From UBA1181 sp045226255 (GTDB lineage: Bacteria > Bacteroidota > Bacteroidia > Bacteroidales > Paludibacteraceae), in NCBI GenBank assembly GCA_045226255.1, contig JBGVCG010000022.1, forward strand, positions 124,001 through 188,000: a DNA stretch of 64,000 nucleotides. The letters run 5' to 3'. Made by a program: the position numbers and the translations under genes. Position 1 is the stretch's first letter; every line of letters starts with the position of its first letter. This document shows positions 41,833 to 50,880 of the stretch, in pieces. The notes below the pieces were generated by a model. It was not told the DNA's origin, made no database searches, and worked only from the letters and a program-made list of their open reading frames with translations.

Positions 41833-42245
41833 TGACACAACAATTTGAATTCACATTATCGGAGAAGCGTCGCGGCTGTCATCTGGTCACCCAGGAGGTG
41901 ATGCAACACCTGGCGGGGAAACTGCCGCAAACGGGGCTCTTGAACCTCTTCGTGAAGCACACGTCATGTGCCCTCTCGATCAACGAGAACGCCGACCCGG
42001 ACGTGCGGGGCGACATGGAGCAGATCCTCAACCACCTGGTGCCGGAGAATGCGCCCTACTACGACCACACGCTCGAAGGGGCTGACGACATGCCCGCCCA
42101 CGCCAAGTGCAGCATGTTCGGCGTGAGCCTAACCATTCCCATCACTAATGGCCGACTGAACCTCGGCACGTGGCAAGGCATCTACCTCTGCGAGTTCCGC
42201 AACTATGGTGGCGCTAGACGGGTGGTGGCTACGGTGATGGGGTGA
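41832..42245 (+). CDS. yjbQ: YjbQ family (UPF0047) protein
   Basis: 137 residues of the YjbQ/UPF0047 family, small trimeric enzymes with reported thiamine-phosphate-synthase side activity. Family motifs are LFVKHTSCALSINENADPDVRGDMEQIL, APYYDHTLEGADDMPAHAKCSMFGVSLTIPI and the C-terminal GRLNLGTWQGIYLCEFRNYGGARRVVATVMG. The last 65 bases are repeated 1.6 kb away (43801-43865), beyond a beta-lactamase-fold gene, so the 3' end of yjbQ has been duplicated in an insertion or rearrangement. Confidence 0.88.
   Translation: MTQQFEFTLSEKRRGCHLVTQEVMQHLAGKLPQTGLLNLFVKHTSCALSINENADPDVRGDMEQILNHLVPENAPYYDHTLEGADDMPAHAKCSMFGVSLTIPITNGRLNLGTWQGIYLCEFRNYGGARRVVATVMG
42175..42243 (+). repeat. Direct repeat, left copy (yjbQ 3' end)
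   Basis: The end of yjbQ, from GCATCTACCTCTGCGAGTTC to the stop, is found again at 43797-43865 with one synonymous internal difference (GGT/GGC) and a different stop codon (TGA here, TAA there). Confidence 0.9.
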
Positions 42246-42289
42246 GGGATAGCCCTTCCCCTCGTCGTGGACCATTTGGTTAGATGGGT

Positions 42290-43642
42290 TCACTTCTTCT
42301 TCACGAAAACCTTATTATCTTCCCCCATGCGGATCCGGATTGAATCCCTGGTGGCGTTATAGGTCATGTCTATATCGAATTGAAGACAACGAAAGAAATC
42401 CTTGGTACTTGCCTCGAGTTTTACTGGTATCGGACAACCTAACGATTCGGTCATAAGATGGTTACCGTTATTGGTCAGGTTTAATGGGAGAGTGTCGCAA
42501 AGATATTCACCGACATACTCGTTTATCTGCAGGCTGTCTAGTGTTATAAAATGCAGGCTGGGGATGGATACCTCTTCTCCCTTTTGAATGGCACTGATGT
42601 ACCATTGTATGGTGGAATTGTTGATGCCTGCTCCATTGAACAAGGTGACGGTGACCTGTCCGTCGTCATACTTCATACAGGAGAAGAATCTTTCGATCAT
42701 CCCTTCATGGGAAAAACGTATTTTGCCATCTTCACTTGGTGTGCCATACAACCCCATCCCATACCCATCGATGAAATCGGTTATTTGTGCGAGGATCTCC
42801 TTCCCGAAGAATCCTGAGCCGAGCGCATATACATATTTCCGCAAATCTTTTGCGCATGAGACGATACTTCCCGTTCCAACACAGGTTGACGGATTCCATG
42901 GTTGCTCAAATTTCCATCCGTCATCGTAATCGTATGATTTAGTGCTGATGCTGGTTAAGTCCGTGAGACTGTATGTATGTGTCAGTCCGAGAGGCTCTGC
43001 GATCTGCTCCTTCACCAGTTCCGCATAGCTTTTGTCATTCACTTGTTCGAGGATGTAAGCCAGCAACACATATCCGGTGTTGCAATATCTAAATGCCTTA
43101 TTGGGTTCAAAGTTGGTTTTGAGTTGGGAGAATCTCTCCAGCATCTGCTCCTTTGTCTGTGGTTGGTAGATGTATTCGAATACAGCACCTTCTGTATCGT
43201 TCATATAGTCTTGGATACCGCTTCTGTGGTGAAGCAGGTGGAAGATGGTGATGCTGTCGGCGTTGGGAATATTCACGTTCGGGAAGAACTTGCCAAGCTT
43301 GTCGTCCAGCGAGAGTTTGCCTGCCTCGACCGCCTTAAGCGTAAGCAGGGCGGTGAATGATTTTGTGATGGAACCGATTTTGAAAAGGGTAGTGTCTGTG
43401 ATAGGCGTTTGGGTCTCGATATCGGCATAGCCCATTCTCCTTTCGTAAATCACGGAATCGCCTTGGGTGATCAGTATGGCACCCATGCAGCGAGGTGCGA
43501 TGGAGTCGAAGTACATGTCAAGGTTAATCATCGTGGAATCTTTGATTGGTTCTGTCGATACAGGACCCGTCTTACTGCACGAAATGAACATCTGGCCGCA
43601 TAAGGCAGCAGCCATTAAGGGTAAAAACAATTTATACTTCAT
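42290..43642 (-). CDS. Serine hydrolase lipoprotein, class C beta-lactamase fold
   Basis: 450 residues of the beta-lactamase/transpeptidase-like family. The lipobox FISC gives Cys22 as the lipid anchor. The nucleophile motif is SITK at 91-94, and the second motif is YCN at 186-188. The third element could be HEG in FSHEGMIERF. Residues about 365-450 form an extra C-terminal beta domain. Most such proteins are esterases or D-Ala peptidases, so this is not evidence of drug resistance. It lies alone and opposite to its neighbours between two copies of the yjbQ 3' end, and reads from a TACCTTTG promoter at 43686. Confidence 0.85.
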   Translation of the reverse strand: MKYKLFLPLMAAALCGQMFISCSKTGPVSTEPIKDSTMINLDMYFDSIAPRCMGAILITQGDSVIYERRMGYADIETQTPITDTTLFKIGSITKSFTALLTLKAVEAGKLSLDDKLGKFFPNVNIPNADSITIFHLLHHRSGIQDYMNDTEGAVFEYIYQPQTKEQMLERFSQLKTNFEPNKAFRYCNTGYVLLAYILEQVNDKSYAELVKEQIAEPLGLTHTYSLTDLTSISTKSYDYDDGWKFEQPWNPSTCVGTGSIVSCAKDLRKYVYALGSGFFGKEILAQITDFIDGYGMGLYGTPSEDGKIRFSHEGMIERFFSCMKYDDGQVTVTLFNGAGINNSTIQWYISAIQKGEEVSIPSLHFITLDSLQINEYVGEYLCDTLPLNLTNNGNHLMTESLGCPIPVKLEASTKDFFRCLQFDIDMTYNATRDSIRIRMGEDNKVFVKKK

Positions 43643-43685
43643 AGATCTAATTTATGTTTTGTGAATCTGCTCTTTAAGGATATGC

Positions 43686-43693
43686 CAAAGGTA
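43686..43693 (-). promoter_or_regulatory. Promoter -7 box for the serine hydrolase
   Basis: CAAAGGTA on the plus strand is TACCTTTG on the minus strand, 44 bases upstream of the ATG. Confidence 0.55.
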
Positions 43694-43796
43694 CGAAATG
43701 TTTAGGAGAATCCTTCCTTTGGCTGGATTCCTTTTGGGTATTTTTTTGTGCAACTAACCCCAAACTGCCTTTTCGGGTACATATGTTTCTTTTATT

Positions 43797-43865
43797 AAAG
43801 CATCTACCTCTGCGAGTTCCGCAACTATGGCGGCGCTAGACGGGTGGTGGCTACGGTGATGGGGT
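43797..43865 (+). repeat. Direct repeat, right copy (orphan yjbQ 3' end)
   Basis: Encodes IYLCEFRNYGGARRVVATVMG and a TAA stop in frame, without the rest of yjbQ. It matches 42175-42243 with only an internal GGC/GGT change and the stop codon difference. It marks the right border of the serine hydrolase segment and the left border of the restriction island. Confidence 0.9.
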
Positions 43866-43920
43866 AATTTCTTTATGCCTATCAGACAAAAAACTTTAGT
43901 GTCAGAGCTGGCAACAGAGT

Positions 43921-46179
43921 TTAAATGTTCGAATGTATTCCAAGCAGTTCTTTGCCAGTCAGGAATATTGGTTCGCCGTTTACATAGTCTTTGGTGGATT
44001 GTGCGTTGGATATGATTTTGGAGATGTTGATTCCTTTTGAGAGTTGAACCTCCTCATCAAATACAAAGCAAAAATAGTTGCCTTGAGGATTTGGATATCC
44101 AGCCTTACGCATACGTTCCTCGTCCATGGTGGCGTGGTGGTGAACATGGAAAACACGGTAGTCGTTTTTGCTTTCCTCTCCGAACTTATAAAGGATGACA
44201 AACTTCACATCTGTTCCATCAAGGAAAGAAGGAGATAACGCACCTTCACGCTCTTCTGTTCCTCTCCGTTTTAGACGAACATTATATAGATTTGTGCCTT
44301 TGTCGTTCTTACCCATGATCCATTCCAACTGTTCTTCTGAATGATAACAACCAATGAGGAAATGCTGGTTCAGGTAACGCTCTATATGGTGGACTGTGAA
44401 AAAAGACGGGGAGATTTCCTCTTTTCCCGCGTTTTGAGCCACTTTCGGTAGCAGATCGGCAGGGTTCTTCTCCAAGGCGCATTTCTTGCAGTAAAATGCA
44501 GGTTTCAACAGTGTCAGCAGCAGTTCGTTCTCATTGGTGAATTTTTCGCCTTTATCGAGAGCAAGCGAATAATACGGTTGCGGTTCCTCCGTTTTGTAGG
44601 GGGTGAAAACCTTGCCCAACAACTGTTGAAAATTGTTTTTCAGAAATTCTTCGGCATTAACACCTTCACGTGGTGTCATGGCATAGAAGTCGAAATCCTT
44701 CTGTAGCCATTCTTGTATTTCATTGCGGAATTTATCCCTTATTTTACATTTCCAGTCTTTTTTCTTCAATGCATTGTTCCTTGCGTAAAGGGACAAAACA
44801 TAGAGGAAGTTCACGTCATAGTGGAAAAGTAGGAGCGTGTCTCTGTCGAAAAGCCTATTTTTGAATTGCTCTTTGCGATGGTGGTTCTGACTCCTGTCGG
44901 TCTTTTCGATGCCATCATTCTCATAACTCAGAGTTTCGTCAATCTTTGCGGAGAGGAAAAAGTTGGGAATGATATTATATCCTTCCGTTACGTCGTCTCG
45001 TAGTTTTACCCCCGATGTCGGTTCCTTCCCATCGTTGAAGATGTCCAGATTCCATTGGATGACGTTTCTTGCGTAGGTATATTGTTTGTAGATGGATTCC
45101 TTACCTATATTGTGCCCCATCTTGTAATATTTCGAGTCACCGATGTAGTAGGTTTGTCTGTGTGTGCTTTCGTTTTCTATCAGGCTTTGGGCGGTGAACA
45201 GGTGGTCTATGATTTTACCGTCTTCTTGTTCCTTTTCCATATTGTCTGGTAGTACTTTGTCACCTATCAGTTCGTCGATGATGGATTCGAAGACGATGTT
45301 GAAGTTCTTGGCCAACAGATATTCCTTCTTCTCAGTATTGATGGATACCTGCCTGGTTTCGTCGAAGAAAGCGTAGCAAAGGTTCCACAACTCCAATGCT
45401 TTATCAGAAAAGTATTTGTATTTGATTTGGCGTAGGCGTGTCACTCCGTATCCTTTGATGTAGGTGTTAAACTGTGCGCCTGTAATAAGTTGGAATTGGA
45501 ATCTGATCTCTTTGGGGAATCCATACGTATCGCCTATGTAGTTTAGAATGGAGAAGAAGATAACCAATAGTTCTTCGTCGAAATTGATTTGTCGTTTCTT
45601 ATTTACTGGATTTAGGTAAATCGGGTCTCCGTTCTGTATGAATGCTTTCTTTTGGCTGATGGTGCGTGTCCAGTTTATTTTGTTATAACCGGAGTGCATG
45701 TTTTTGACGATGAACAGAAAGAAGTTCTGGTTGTCGTGGTTGAATTGAAGCAGTTGCAGCAGGATGTCGAGGTAGGTGTTGCTCATGCGTCGATTCCCTT
45801 TGCCAATCTCTGCTTTCTTCGAGTGATAGACAATGCTGGTCTGGTTTCTCTTGTCGTTTTTGTAGACCACGATGGCACGGTATATCCAGACAGCAAATTT
45901 GTAGAGGAAATCTTTCTCAGGAATTCCTTTCTCCAAGGGCTTGTCTATCCAGACAATTTCTTCTGGTTTATATTTGCCAAATGCCAGTTCCTCCCTGTTT
46001 ACATCTTTAAGCAATACTTTCGGGAGAATAAACACGCAGTCTTTTAATAGGGCATTGTAATAATACCCCACATAGTGAATGGAGACTTTCCCCTCTACGT
46101 TTTCCAAGGCGTCAATGCCATGCAAAACGTCTTTCACTTTGGCGGCGTCGTACTGATATTCTTCGATAAGTATTCTCAT
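43921..46179 (-). CDS. LlaJI-type restriction endonuclease subunit (McrC-like)
   Basis: 752-residue protein resembling the nuclease partner of LlaJI-type/McrBC-like systems. The N-terminal part (about 1-170) is McrC-like. A PD-(D/E)xK nuclease core is suggested by YYIGDSKYYKMG, with Asp348 and Lys350 in the D-x-K position. The middle and C-terminal parts are lineage-specific, including a CKKC pair near residue 570 and EISPSFFTVHHIERYLNQHFLIGCYH. The start overlaps the stop of the McrB-type gene by four bases. With that GTPase and the methyltransferase it makes a complete, nucleotide-driven restriction system. Target site unknown. Confidence 0.75.
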   Translation of the reverse strand: MRILIEEYQYDAAKVKDVLHGIDALENVEGKVSIHYVGYYYNALLKDCVFILPKVLLKDVNREELAFGKYKPEEIVWIDKPLEKGIPEKDFLYKFAVWIYRAIVVYKNDKRNQTSIVYHSKKAEIGKGNRRMSNTYLDILLQLLQFNHDNQNFFLFIVKNMHSGYNKINWTRTISQKKAFIQNGDPIYLNPVNKKRQINFDEELLVIFFSILNYIGDTYGFPKEIRFQFQLITGAQFNTYIKGYGVTRLRQIKYKYFSDKALELWNLCYAFFDETRQVSINTEKKEYLLAKNFNIVFESIIDELIGDKVLPDNMEKEQEDGKIIDHLFTAQSLIENESTHRQTYYIGDSKYYKMGHNIGKESIYKQYTYARNVIQWNLDIFNDGKEPTSGVKLRDDVTEGYNIIPNFFLSAKIDETLSYENDGIEKTDRSQNHHRKEQFKNRLFDRDTLLLFHYDVNFLYVLSLYARNNALKKKDWKCKIRDKFRNEIQEWLQKDFDFYAMTPREGVNAEEFLKNNFQQLLGKVFTPYKTEEPQPYYSLALDKGEKFTNENELLLTLLKPAFYCKKCALEKNPADLLPKVAQNAGKEEISPSFFTVHHIERYLNQHFLIGCYHSEEQLEWIMGKNDKGTNLYNVRLKRRGTEEREGALSPSFLDGTDVKFVILYKFGEESKNDYRVFHVHHHATMDEERMRKAGYPNPQGNYFCFVFDEEVQLSKGINISKIISNAQSTKDYVNGEPIFLTGKELLGIHSNI

Positions 46180-48380
46180 GCTTGCTCGTCAATCTTTTCA
46201 ATCTTAATGCCCCAGTCTTGTGCGTTAACTTTTGACATGAGATCATTTATACTTCTGAAAGATACCTGATTGCATACATAAATCTTCTCGCCATTTTGAA
46301 GATTAATGGCATCATATCTATTCTCGAAATTACCATCCTTTGATTCTTTTGATTTTGTCTCGTAATCGTCGCTTGAAATAACAAATGTAACTCTAGCATT
46401 TAGTTTTTTCCATGCATCAACAATGTCTTGTGCGGTTGAATCTGGGTGATTTTTCACATAGATGGAAACGGCTTCAAATGGCACATGTTTCTTTACAAAT
46501 TCTCCGTTTTGATTTATGGAAAACTTTGATTTGTCTCTTTTCTTCTGGTCCGTTGAATTTGTGGAATCATCATCTTCATCATCATTATCCTCATCATCTC
46601 CATCCTCATTCCCATTCCCATCAGATGCAATTTTTGAGGTATCATTGATGGGGTGTAAATTTAGGTTCGTCATGAACTGAGAAATCTCTTTTTCCACAAC
46701 CATGGTGTCGTCATCCATTCCAACAGTATAAAACTTATTGAAGGATGGTTTTGATTCATCAGATCCTTTGAATATGTTATCTCCCTCTTCAATAAAATCT
46801 TTGAACACGTCGTTCCAAAGATAGAAGATAACCTTGTCCACAAATTTCTCTGCGCTGATAATACCTTCTTCGTCGGCTTTGCAGAAGAAGTAGCCGAGCT
46901 TTTTGTCTTCCGAGTGTGTGGCTTCGCCTATCTTCTCGTTAATCTTTTCCAGAAAGTCCCACCAATCGTATTGTTTGCCGTTGACCTCGATCCTCCAGTT
47001 CTTTCCAGCGTTTGATATTGGCACGTATTTCCAGTCCCAACGGCGCTTGAATGCGCTGTCAATCGGAAAGAGGCTTTGGTCGCTGGTATTCATGGTTGCC
47101 CATATGTAAAGGTTGTTTGGCAATAACAGTTCTTCTCCGTTAAGCACTTTCGCAACAACATCTTTCCCGTCAAATAGGTCGTTGATTTCTTCTTTTCCTG
47201 CGATGGATAATCCCTTAAAAGCTTTTTCCAACTGTTTTCTCATATCATTGTCGGCCTTGATTGGATAGTCCGAGAAGCCCATTGGGTTACGGTCGAGAAG
47301 TTGGAAGAGGTCTCCGAAGATTTGGGCACAGTTGCCACGATTGATTTCCTCGATGATGAGGTATTGATGTTGCGGCTGATCACCTTCTTTTGCATCGGCA
47401 TATAGTTTCCATGCATTGATGTATGCTTCGAGGAAGGCTTGTCTCACAAATTCGTAGACGATACGGGTTTCCGTCACATCTTCTCCATTTTCCCTGATTA
47501 CTTTCCCTGTCACATCTCGCATGGGAACTTCTATAGTTGTCGGTTTGTAACATCCCACGAATGTGGAGTAATCACTGTCTGGGTGGAATGTTGTGCGGAT
47601 GACATGCCCACTTTTGTTGGCTTCAGCGGTCTGGTCTTTGATGGTGTGGCTCTTGCCTGTGCCTGGGGCTCCATAGTAGATTTGCTGGAGATTCTTGTTG
47701 AATGTGTCTTTGTATTCTTTCTTGTTGAAAGGATACATTTCGTCGAAATTGACCTGGCTGATTAAAAAATAATCAGTAGTGTCTAACGCGGCATATAGAG
47801 GCTGAATAAATGGGCCGCGACTTAGTTCCCCTACTGCAGCTGTCACTGATTTCTTTTCTGCTGTTATGTTTATTCCTAAGTCATTCTCTCCATTGGAAAT
47901 ACTAGTCAATAAATCAGAATCTGAATATAGACTATTATCATAGGATATCTCTCTTTTTTCTATATCAAATATATTGGCAACAGTATCTGAGCTGAGATTG
48001 AAATCTTTGACGAACTTTGCAACTAAATAATCGTCTGTGACATCGTCTGGCATCTGTTCTTTGCGATAAGCCCATATTATTAGATCGAATATATTAGGAA
48101 GATTTCTTCCTTGTTTTAAGAAAAAGGTATGCCATTGAGTGGAAAATTTTATATACCATAATTTGCCAGTATCAACATAATTTTTTTTCTCATTAGACAA
48201 GCAAAATAAGCGTTCTATATAATTGGACAATTCGCTACAATTAAACTTATAAGTTCTTCCCTGTAAAATTGTACTATCTAATTGTTTCATTATACATAGC
48301 AGTCCCCATGATTTATTTGTCATGTTCCCTTGGAAGTTGCTATATGCTTTGGACACACAATCTAAGCTAAAGTATTTCAT
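46176..48380 (-). CDS. McrB-type AAA GTPase of a restriction system
   Basis: 734 residues. The AAA domain has Walker A GAPGTGKS at residues 237-244, Walker B QYLIIEEINRGNCAQIFGDLFQLLDR, and the McrB-type ATMNTSDQSLFPIDSAFKRRWDW signature (MNTxDxS). The N-terminal 210 residues are variable and could recognise DNA. Unusually, there is an Asp/Asn/Glu-rich linker (about 585-613) followed by a C-terminal domain of about 110 residues (HVPFEAVSIYVKNHPDSTAQDIVDAWKKL), which may be a second DNA-recognition or regulatory module. It overlaps both neighbours by four bases. Confidence 0.85.
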   Translation of the reverse strand: MKYFSLDCVSKAYSNFQGNMTNKSWGLLCIMKQLDSTILQGRTYKFNCSELSNYIERLFCLSNEKKNYVDTGKLWYIKFSTQWHTFFLKQGRNLPNIFDLIIWAYRKEQMPDDVTDDYLVAKFVKDFNLSSDTVANIFDIEKREISYDNSLYSDSDLLTSISNGENDLGINITAEKKSVTAAVGELSRGPFIQPLYAALDTTDYFLISQVNFDEMYPFNKKEYKDTFNKNLQQIYYGAPGTGKSHTIKDQTAEANKSGHVIRTTFHPDSDYSTFVGCYKPTTIEVPMRDVTGKVIRENGEDVTETRIVYEFVRQAFLEAYINAWKLYADAKEGDQPQHQYLIIEEINRGNCAQIFGDLFQLLDRNPMGFSDYPIKADNDMRKQLEKAFKGLSIAGKEEINDLFDGKDVVAKVLNGEELLLPNNLYIWATMNTSDQSLFPIDSAFKRRWDWKYVPISNAGKNWRIEVNGKQYDWWDFLEKINEKIGEATHSEDKKLGYFFCKADEEGIISAEKFVDKVIFYLWNDVFKDFIEEGDNIFKGSDESKPSFNKFYTVGMDDDTMVVEKEISQFMTNLNLHPINDTSKIASDGNGNEDGDDEDNDDEDDDSTNSTDQKKRDKSKFSINQNGEFVKKHVPFEAVSIYVKNHPDSTAQDIVDAWKKLNARVTFVISSDDYETKSKESKDGNFENRYDAINLQNGEKIYVCNQVSFRSINDLMSKVNAQDWGIKIEKIDEQA

Positions 48381-49411
48381 TTTAGAATTTTATTTTTATA
48401 TGTTTCTATCATGTTTTTCATAATCAACTTGATAATAGGAACACTTACAGAATTGCCCAATTGGTGGTATGCTTGTGCATCTGAAACAGGGAAAATAAAG
48501 TCGTCAGGAAATCCCTGCAATCGTTGCGCTTCAAGGACAGACAACTTCCTTCTTATATCCCATAGCTTAGGTGTCCTATTGGCAATAATGGTAGAAGCAT
48601 ATGTATCTAAACATGAATAAAATGCTTCTTGTATTTGAGTCTTTGCTGGGTCTCCAACATGAAACCGCAAAGAGCCATCTGGTTTTTGATAGGAAAAAAT
48701 ACCGTATTTCCCTTTTTTTGTATTTGGCTTATATTTGGAATTATCGTGTTGAACCCTATCTCCCTTTTGTGCGACACTAAAATGATAATCAATTCTGTCT
48801 AGTTCAAACTGAGACAGTTTTAGAGCTGGATTATTATCGTTTAAATCTATTATATCCCGCAGTACAGGATGGGCGTCTATTGGATTAGGGAATTTAAAAT
48901 CCACTTTTTCCCTAAAGGCTACACAATACCATCTTTCTCTTTTTTGAGGCAATCCGTAGTCGAGCGATGATAAAATATCCCAGTGAGGGAAATAACCTAA
49001 TTTTTTAAGCTTGTCAAGAATTATGTTGAGAGTTTTCCCATTTTCATGGGACTTTAACCCCTTGACATTTTCAAGAAATACCATTGGTGGTTTATGGTAT
49101 TCTAATATTCTACATATGTCAAAAAAAAGTGTACCCCTGATTTCGTCATTAAATCCTTTTTTTTCTCCAGCATAACTGAATGGTTGGCAAGGAAATCCCG
49201 CTGTTAGGATGTCGAATGCAGGGATGTCTTTAGCTTCTACTGCTTTAATGTCACCTGTGGGAATTTCATGAAAGTTAGCTTCGTATGTTTGCTGTGCAAA
49301 TTTGTCGTTGTCAGAAGAAAACACACATTTCACATGGCAATCATTCATTGCTAAACGAAACCCTCCTATTCCACAAAACAAATCAATTCCTGTATATCCC
49401 TTTTCTGACAT
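48377..49411 (-). CDS. DNA cytosine-5 methyltransferase of the restriction system
   Basis: 344 residues from the ATG at 49411 (another ATG at 49423 is possible). The m5C methyltransferase motifs are in order: GIDLFCGIGGFRLA (I), the catalytic GFPCQPFSYAG (IV), VFLENVKG (VI), LDYGLPQKRERWYCVAF (VIII) and the C-terminal EAQRLQGFPDDFIFPVSDAQAYHQLGNSVSVPIIKLI (IX-X). It protects host DNA from the neighbouring nuclease. The TAAATTTG box at 49433-49440 could give it a separate, nearly leaderless transcript, useful for methylating before restriction is expressed. Confidence 0.93.
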   Translation of the reverse strand: MSEKGYTGIDLFCGIGGFRLAMNDCHVKCVFSSDNDKFAQQTYEANFHEIPTGDIKAVEAKDIPAFDILTAGFPCQPFSYAGEKKGFNDEIRGTLFFDICRILEYHKPPMVFLENVKGLKSHENGKTLNIILDKLKKLGYFPHWDILSSLDYGLPQKRERWYCVAFREKVDFKFPNPIDAHPVLRDIIDLNDNNPALKLSQFELDRIDYHFSVAQKGDRVQHDNSKYKPNTKKGKYGIFSYQKPDGSLRFHVGDPAKTQIQEAFYSCLDTYASTIIANRTPKLWDIRRKLSVLEAQRLQGFPDDFIFPVSDAQAYHQLGNSVSVPIIKLIMKNMIETYKNKILK

Positions 49412-49432
49412 TATCTCTTTCATTTTTGGTTG

Positions 49433-49440
49433 CAAATTTA
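49433..49440 (-). promoter_or_regulatory. Possible internal promoter for the methyltransferase
   Basis: CAAATTTA on the plus strand is TAAATTTG on the minus strand, 22 bases upstream of the ATG at 49411. The in-frame TTG at 49435 lies within it and is not a credible start. Confidence 0.5.
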
Positions 49441-49450
49441 TCCCATTTTT

Positions 49451-49981
49451 TTATTTATTAGTTATATTATCTTTTAAATTACTGTCTCTTATAAGTATAA
49501 GATACGTTTCTGTGATAGCTCGAATAGTTGTTATCAAAACATTAAATAATAGAACAATATATAAAGAATTCAGTAATATGGCAATGGCTTTTATGTAAAC
49601 AAAATTGAATATATGGGCTAGAACATATCCAATACATAAAAATCCTTCAACTAATATGAGATAAGCATATAAAATTATAACAAGTTCATATAATGTTGCT
49701 TTCCTACCTCGAAAAATTATGTTGGTTTTATAATTACTGGCTTCTTTCATTTTCTCACGACCTAATAACATATTTAGGGAAGCCAATGTGAAACAAAATA
49801 GTGTTCCGACAAAACCAAAGGTGTGTTCTATTATATAATACTGACTATTTATCCCATACACAAATGATAGAATCAAGCATGTAATACCCAGTAAAATTGG
49901 CAATCCCCATTCGGGAATGAGATTTTTCTTTTTTGATGTAAAAAGATAGTCTATAAACACATATAGGAATTCAACGTTCAT
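49451..49981 (-). CDS. Four-helix membrane protein, candidate effector
   Basis: 176 residues with four clear hydrophobic segments at about 26-44, 52-70, 98-118 and 128-152. The first follows a short cytoplasmic start and an amphipathic stretch, and the tail is polar. No catalytic motif. The gene overlaps the stop-start of the 294-residue soluble protein by four bases, so both are made together, directly before the methyltransferase. A soluble sensor coupled to a small four-helix membrane protein recalls phage-exclusion pairs such as RexA/RexB and Kiwa in size and topology only; I see no sequence similarity that I can defend. AT-rich. Confidence 0.6.
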   Translation of the reverse strand: MNVEFLYVFIDYLFTSKKKNLIPEWGLPILLGITCLILSFVYGINSQYYIIEHTFGFVGTLFCFTLASLNMLLGREKMKEASNYKTNIIFRGRKATLYELVIILYAYLILVEGFLCIGYVLAHIFNFVYIKAIAILLNSLYIVLLFNVLITTIRAITETYLILIRDSNLKDNITNK

Positions 49982-50862
49982 GATCTGTAATCGTTCGAAA
50001 GCATTTTTAGTTGGGCAAAAACACTAGGTGTATCATACTCTCCTGTATCTCTATTTCGTTCAACTTCAATGTATTCTTTTTTGACAAGGTGCTCAGTGTC
50101 AATTATGGCTTCGTTGTTGTTGGACATCCTCCCTTTGATTCTAATTCTTCTAATCGAAGATTTTGTGTCGTTAAACTTATTTACCACGTCATAGACCATT
50201 GTTTTAATCGTCTTTTTCTTTTCCGACTTTACCGATAGTACTATGTTCTCTTGTACGTTTTCTGTGATATTTGAGAAGTTTAGAGCTTCTGATCCTAGTA
50301 AAGATTTATTTATATAGATTTCTGCACATACAACTCTGCTCATATTGTTTAGAACTTCTCTGAAATCATTGTTTGGTATCATATAGAAGATGAAGCTTCC
50401 AACAATTTTTTCTTCTGATGATTCGTTGTATGATGGAATAAAACTATTCAGATAATCAATTATGTTTGCCATTTTCATATGGTTTTGACCAGTTTCAAGG
50501 AATACAATTGCTTCATTCTCCTGAAATTTCAAAAGAACATGTGTTTTTATTTGTTCTCCTTCTTCGATTCGTTTGGGATTATCTCTTGATTCAACTGTGT
50601 TTTTATCAATAAGTGGGGCTCTATAACTATGTTTGGCGCTTTTAAATAATAATTCAGCGATTTTTCCGTGCTCATTATAATTACAGGAGTCTATAAAACA
50701 AAATTTCTCGCTTGTCAACTCGTGTTTGCGATTTATCTTGTTTAATTCACAAATATAACTCAGCAATGGAGGTAAAGAATCATTTACATTACTAAATTGT
50801 TCTTCCTCGTTTTCTGTAAAAGAAAGCTGAATACTAAAAAAACCCACTTTTTTTTTGTCCAT
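49978..50862 (-). CDS. Soluble protein of unknown function, candidate sensor
   Basis: 294 residues, no family named with confidence. It starts KKVGFFSIQLSFTENEEEQF, a beta-rich segment; then APLIDKNTVESRDNPKRIEEGEQIKTHVLLKFQENEAIVFLETGQNHMKMANIIDYLNSF, which looks like a conserved core. The C-terminal third (SEKKKTIKTMVYDVVNKFNDTKSSIRRIRIKGRM) is basic. No signal peptide or membrane helix. It is translationally coupled to the four-helix membrane protein and precedes a restriction system, so a defence function is the best inference. Alternative: an unrelated hitch-hiking accessory pair. Confidence 0.55.
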   Translation of the reverse strand: MDKKKVGFFSIQLSFTENEEEQFSNVNDSLPPLLSYICELNKINRKHELTSEKFCFIDSCNYNEHGKIAELLFKSAKHSYRAPLIDKNTVESRDNPKRIEEGEQIKTHVLLKFQENEAIVFLETGQNHMKMANIIDYLNSFIPSYNESSEEKIVGSFIFYMIPNNDFREVLNNMSRVVCAEIYINKSLLGSEALNFSNITENVQENIVLSVKSEKKKTIKTMVYDVVNKFNDTKSSIRRIRIKGRMSNNNEAIIDTEHLVKKEYIEVERNRDTGEYDTPSVFAQLKMLSNDYRS

Positions 50863-50880
50863 AATTATTAATTTGTGATT

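Noticed and set aside
42290..43642. Antibiotic-resistance beta-lactamase
   Set aside because: Has the SxxK and YxN motifs but is a lipoprotein with an extra C-terminal domain, typical of esterase or peptidase members of the family.
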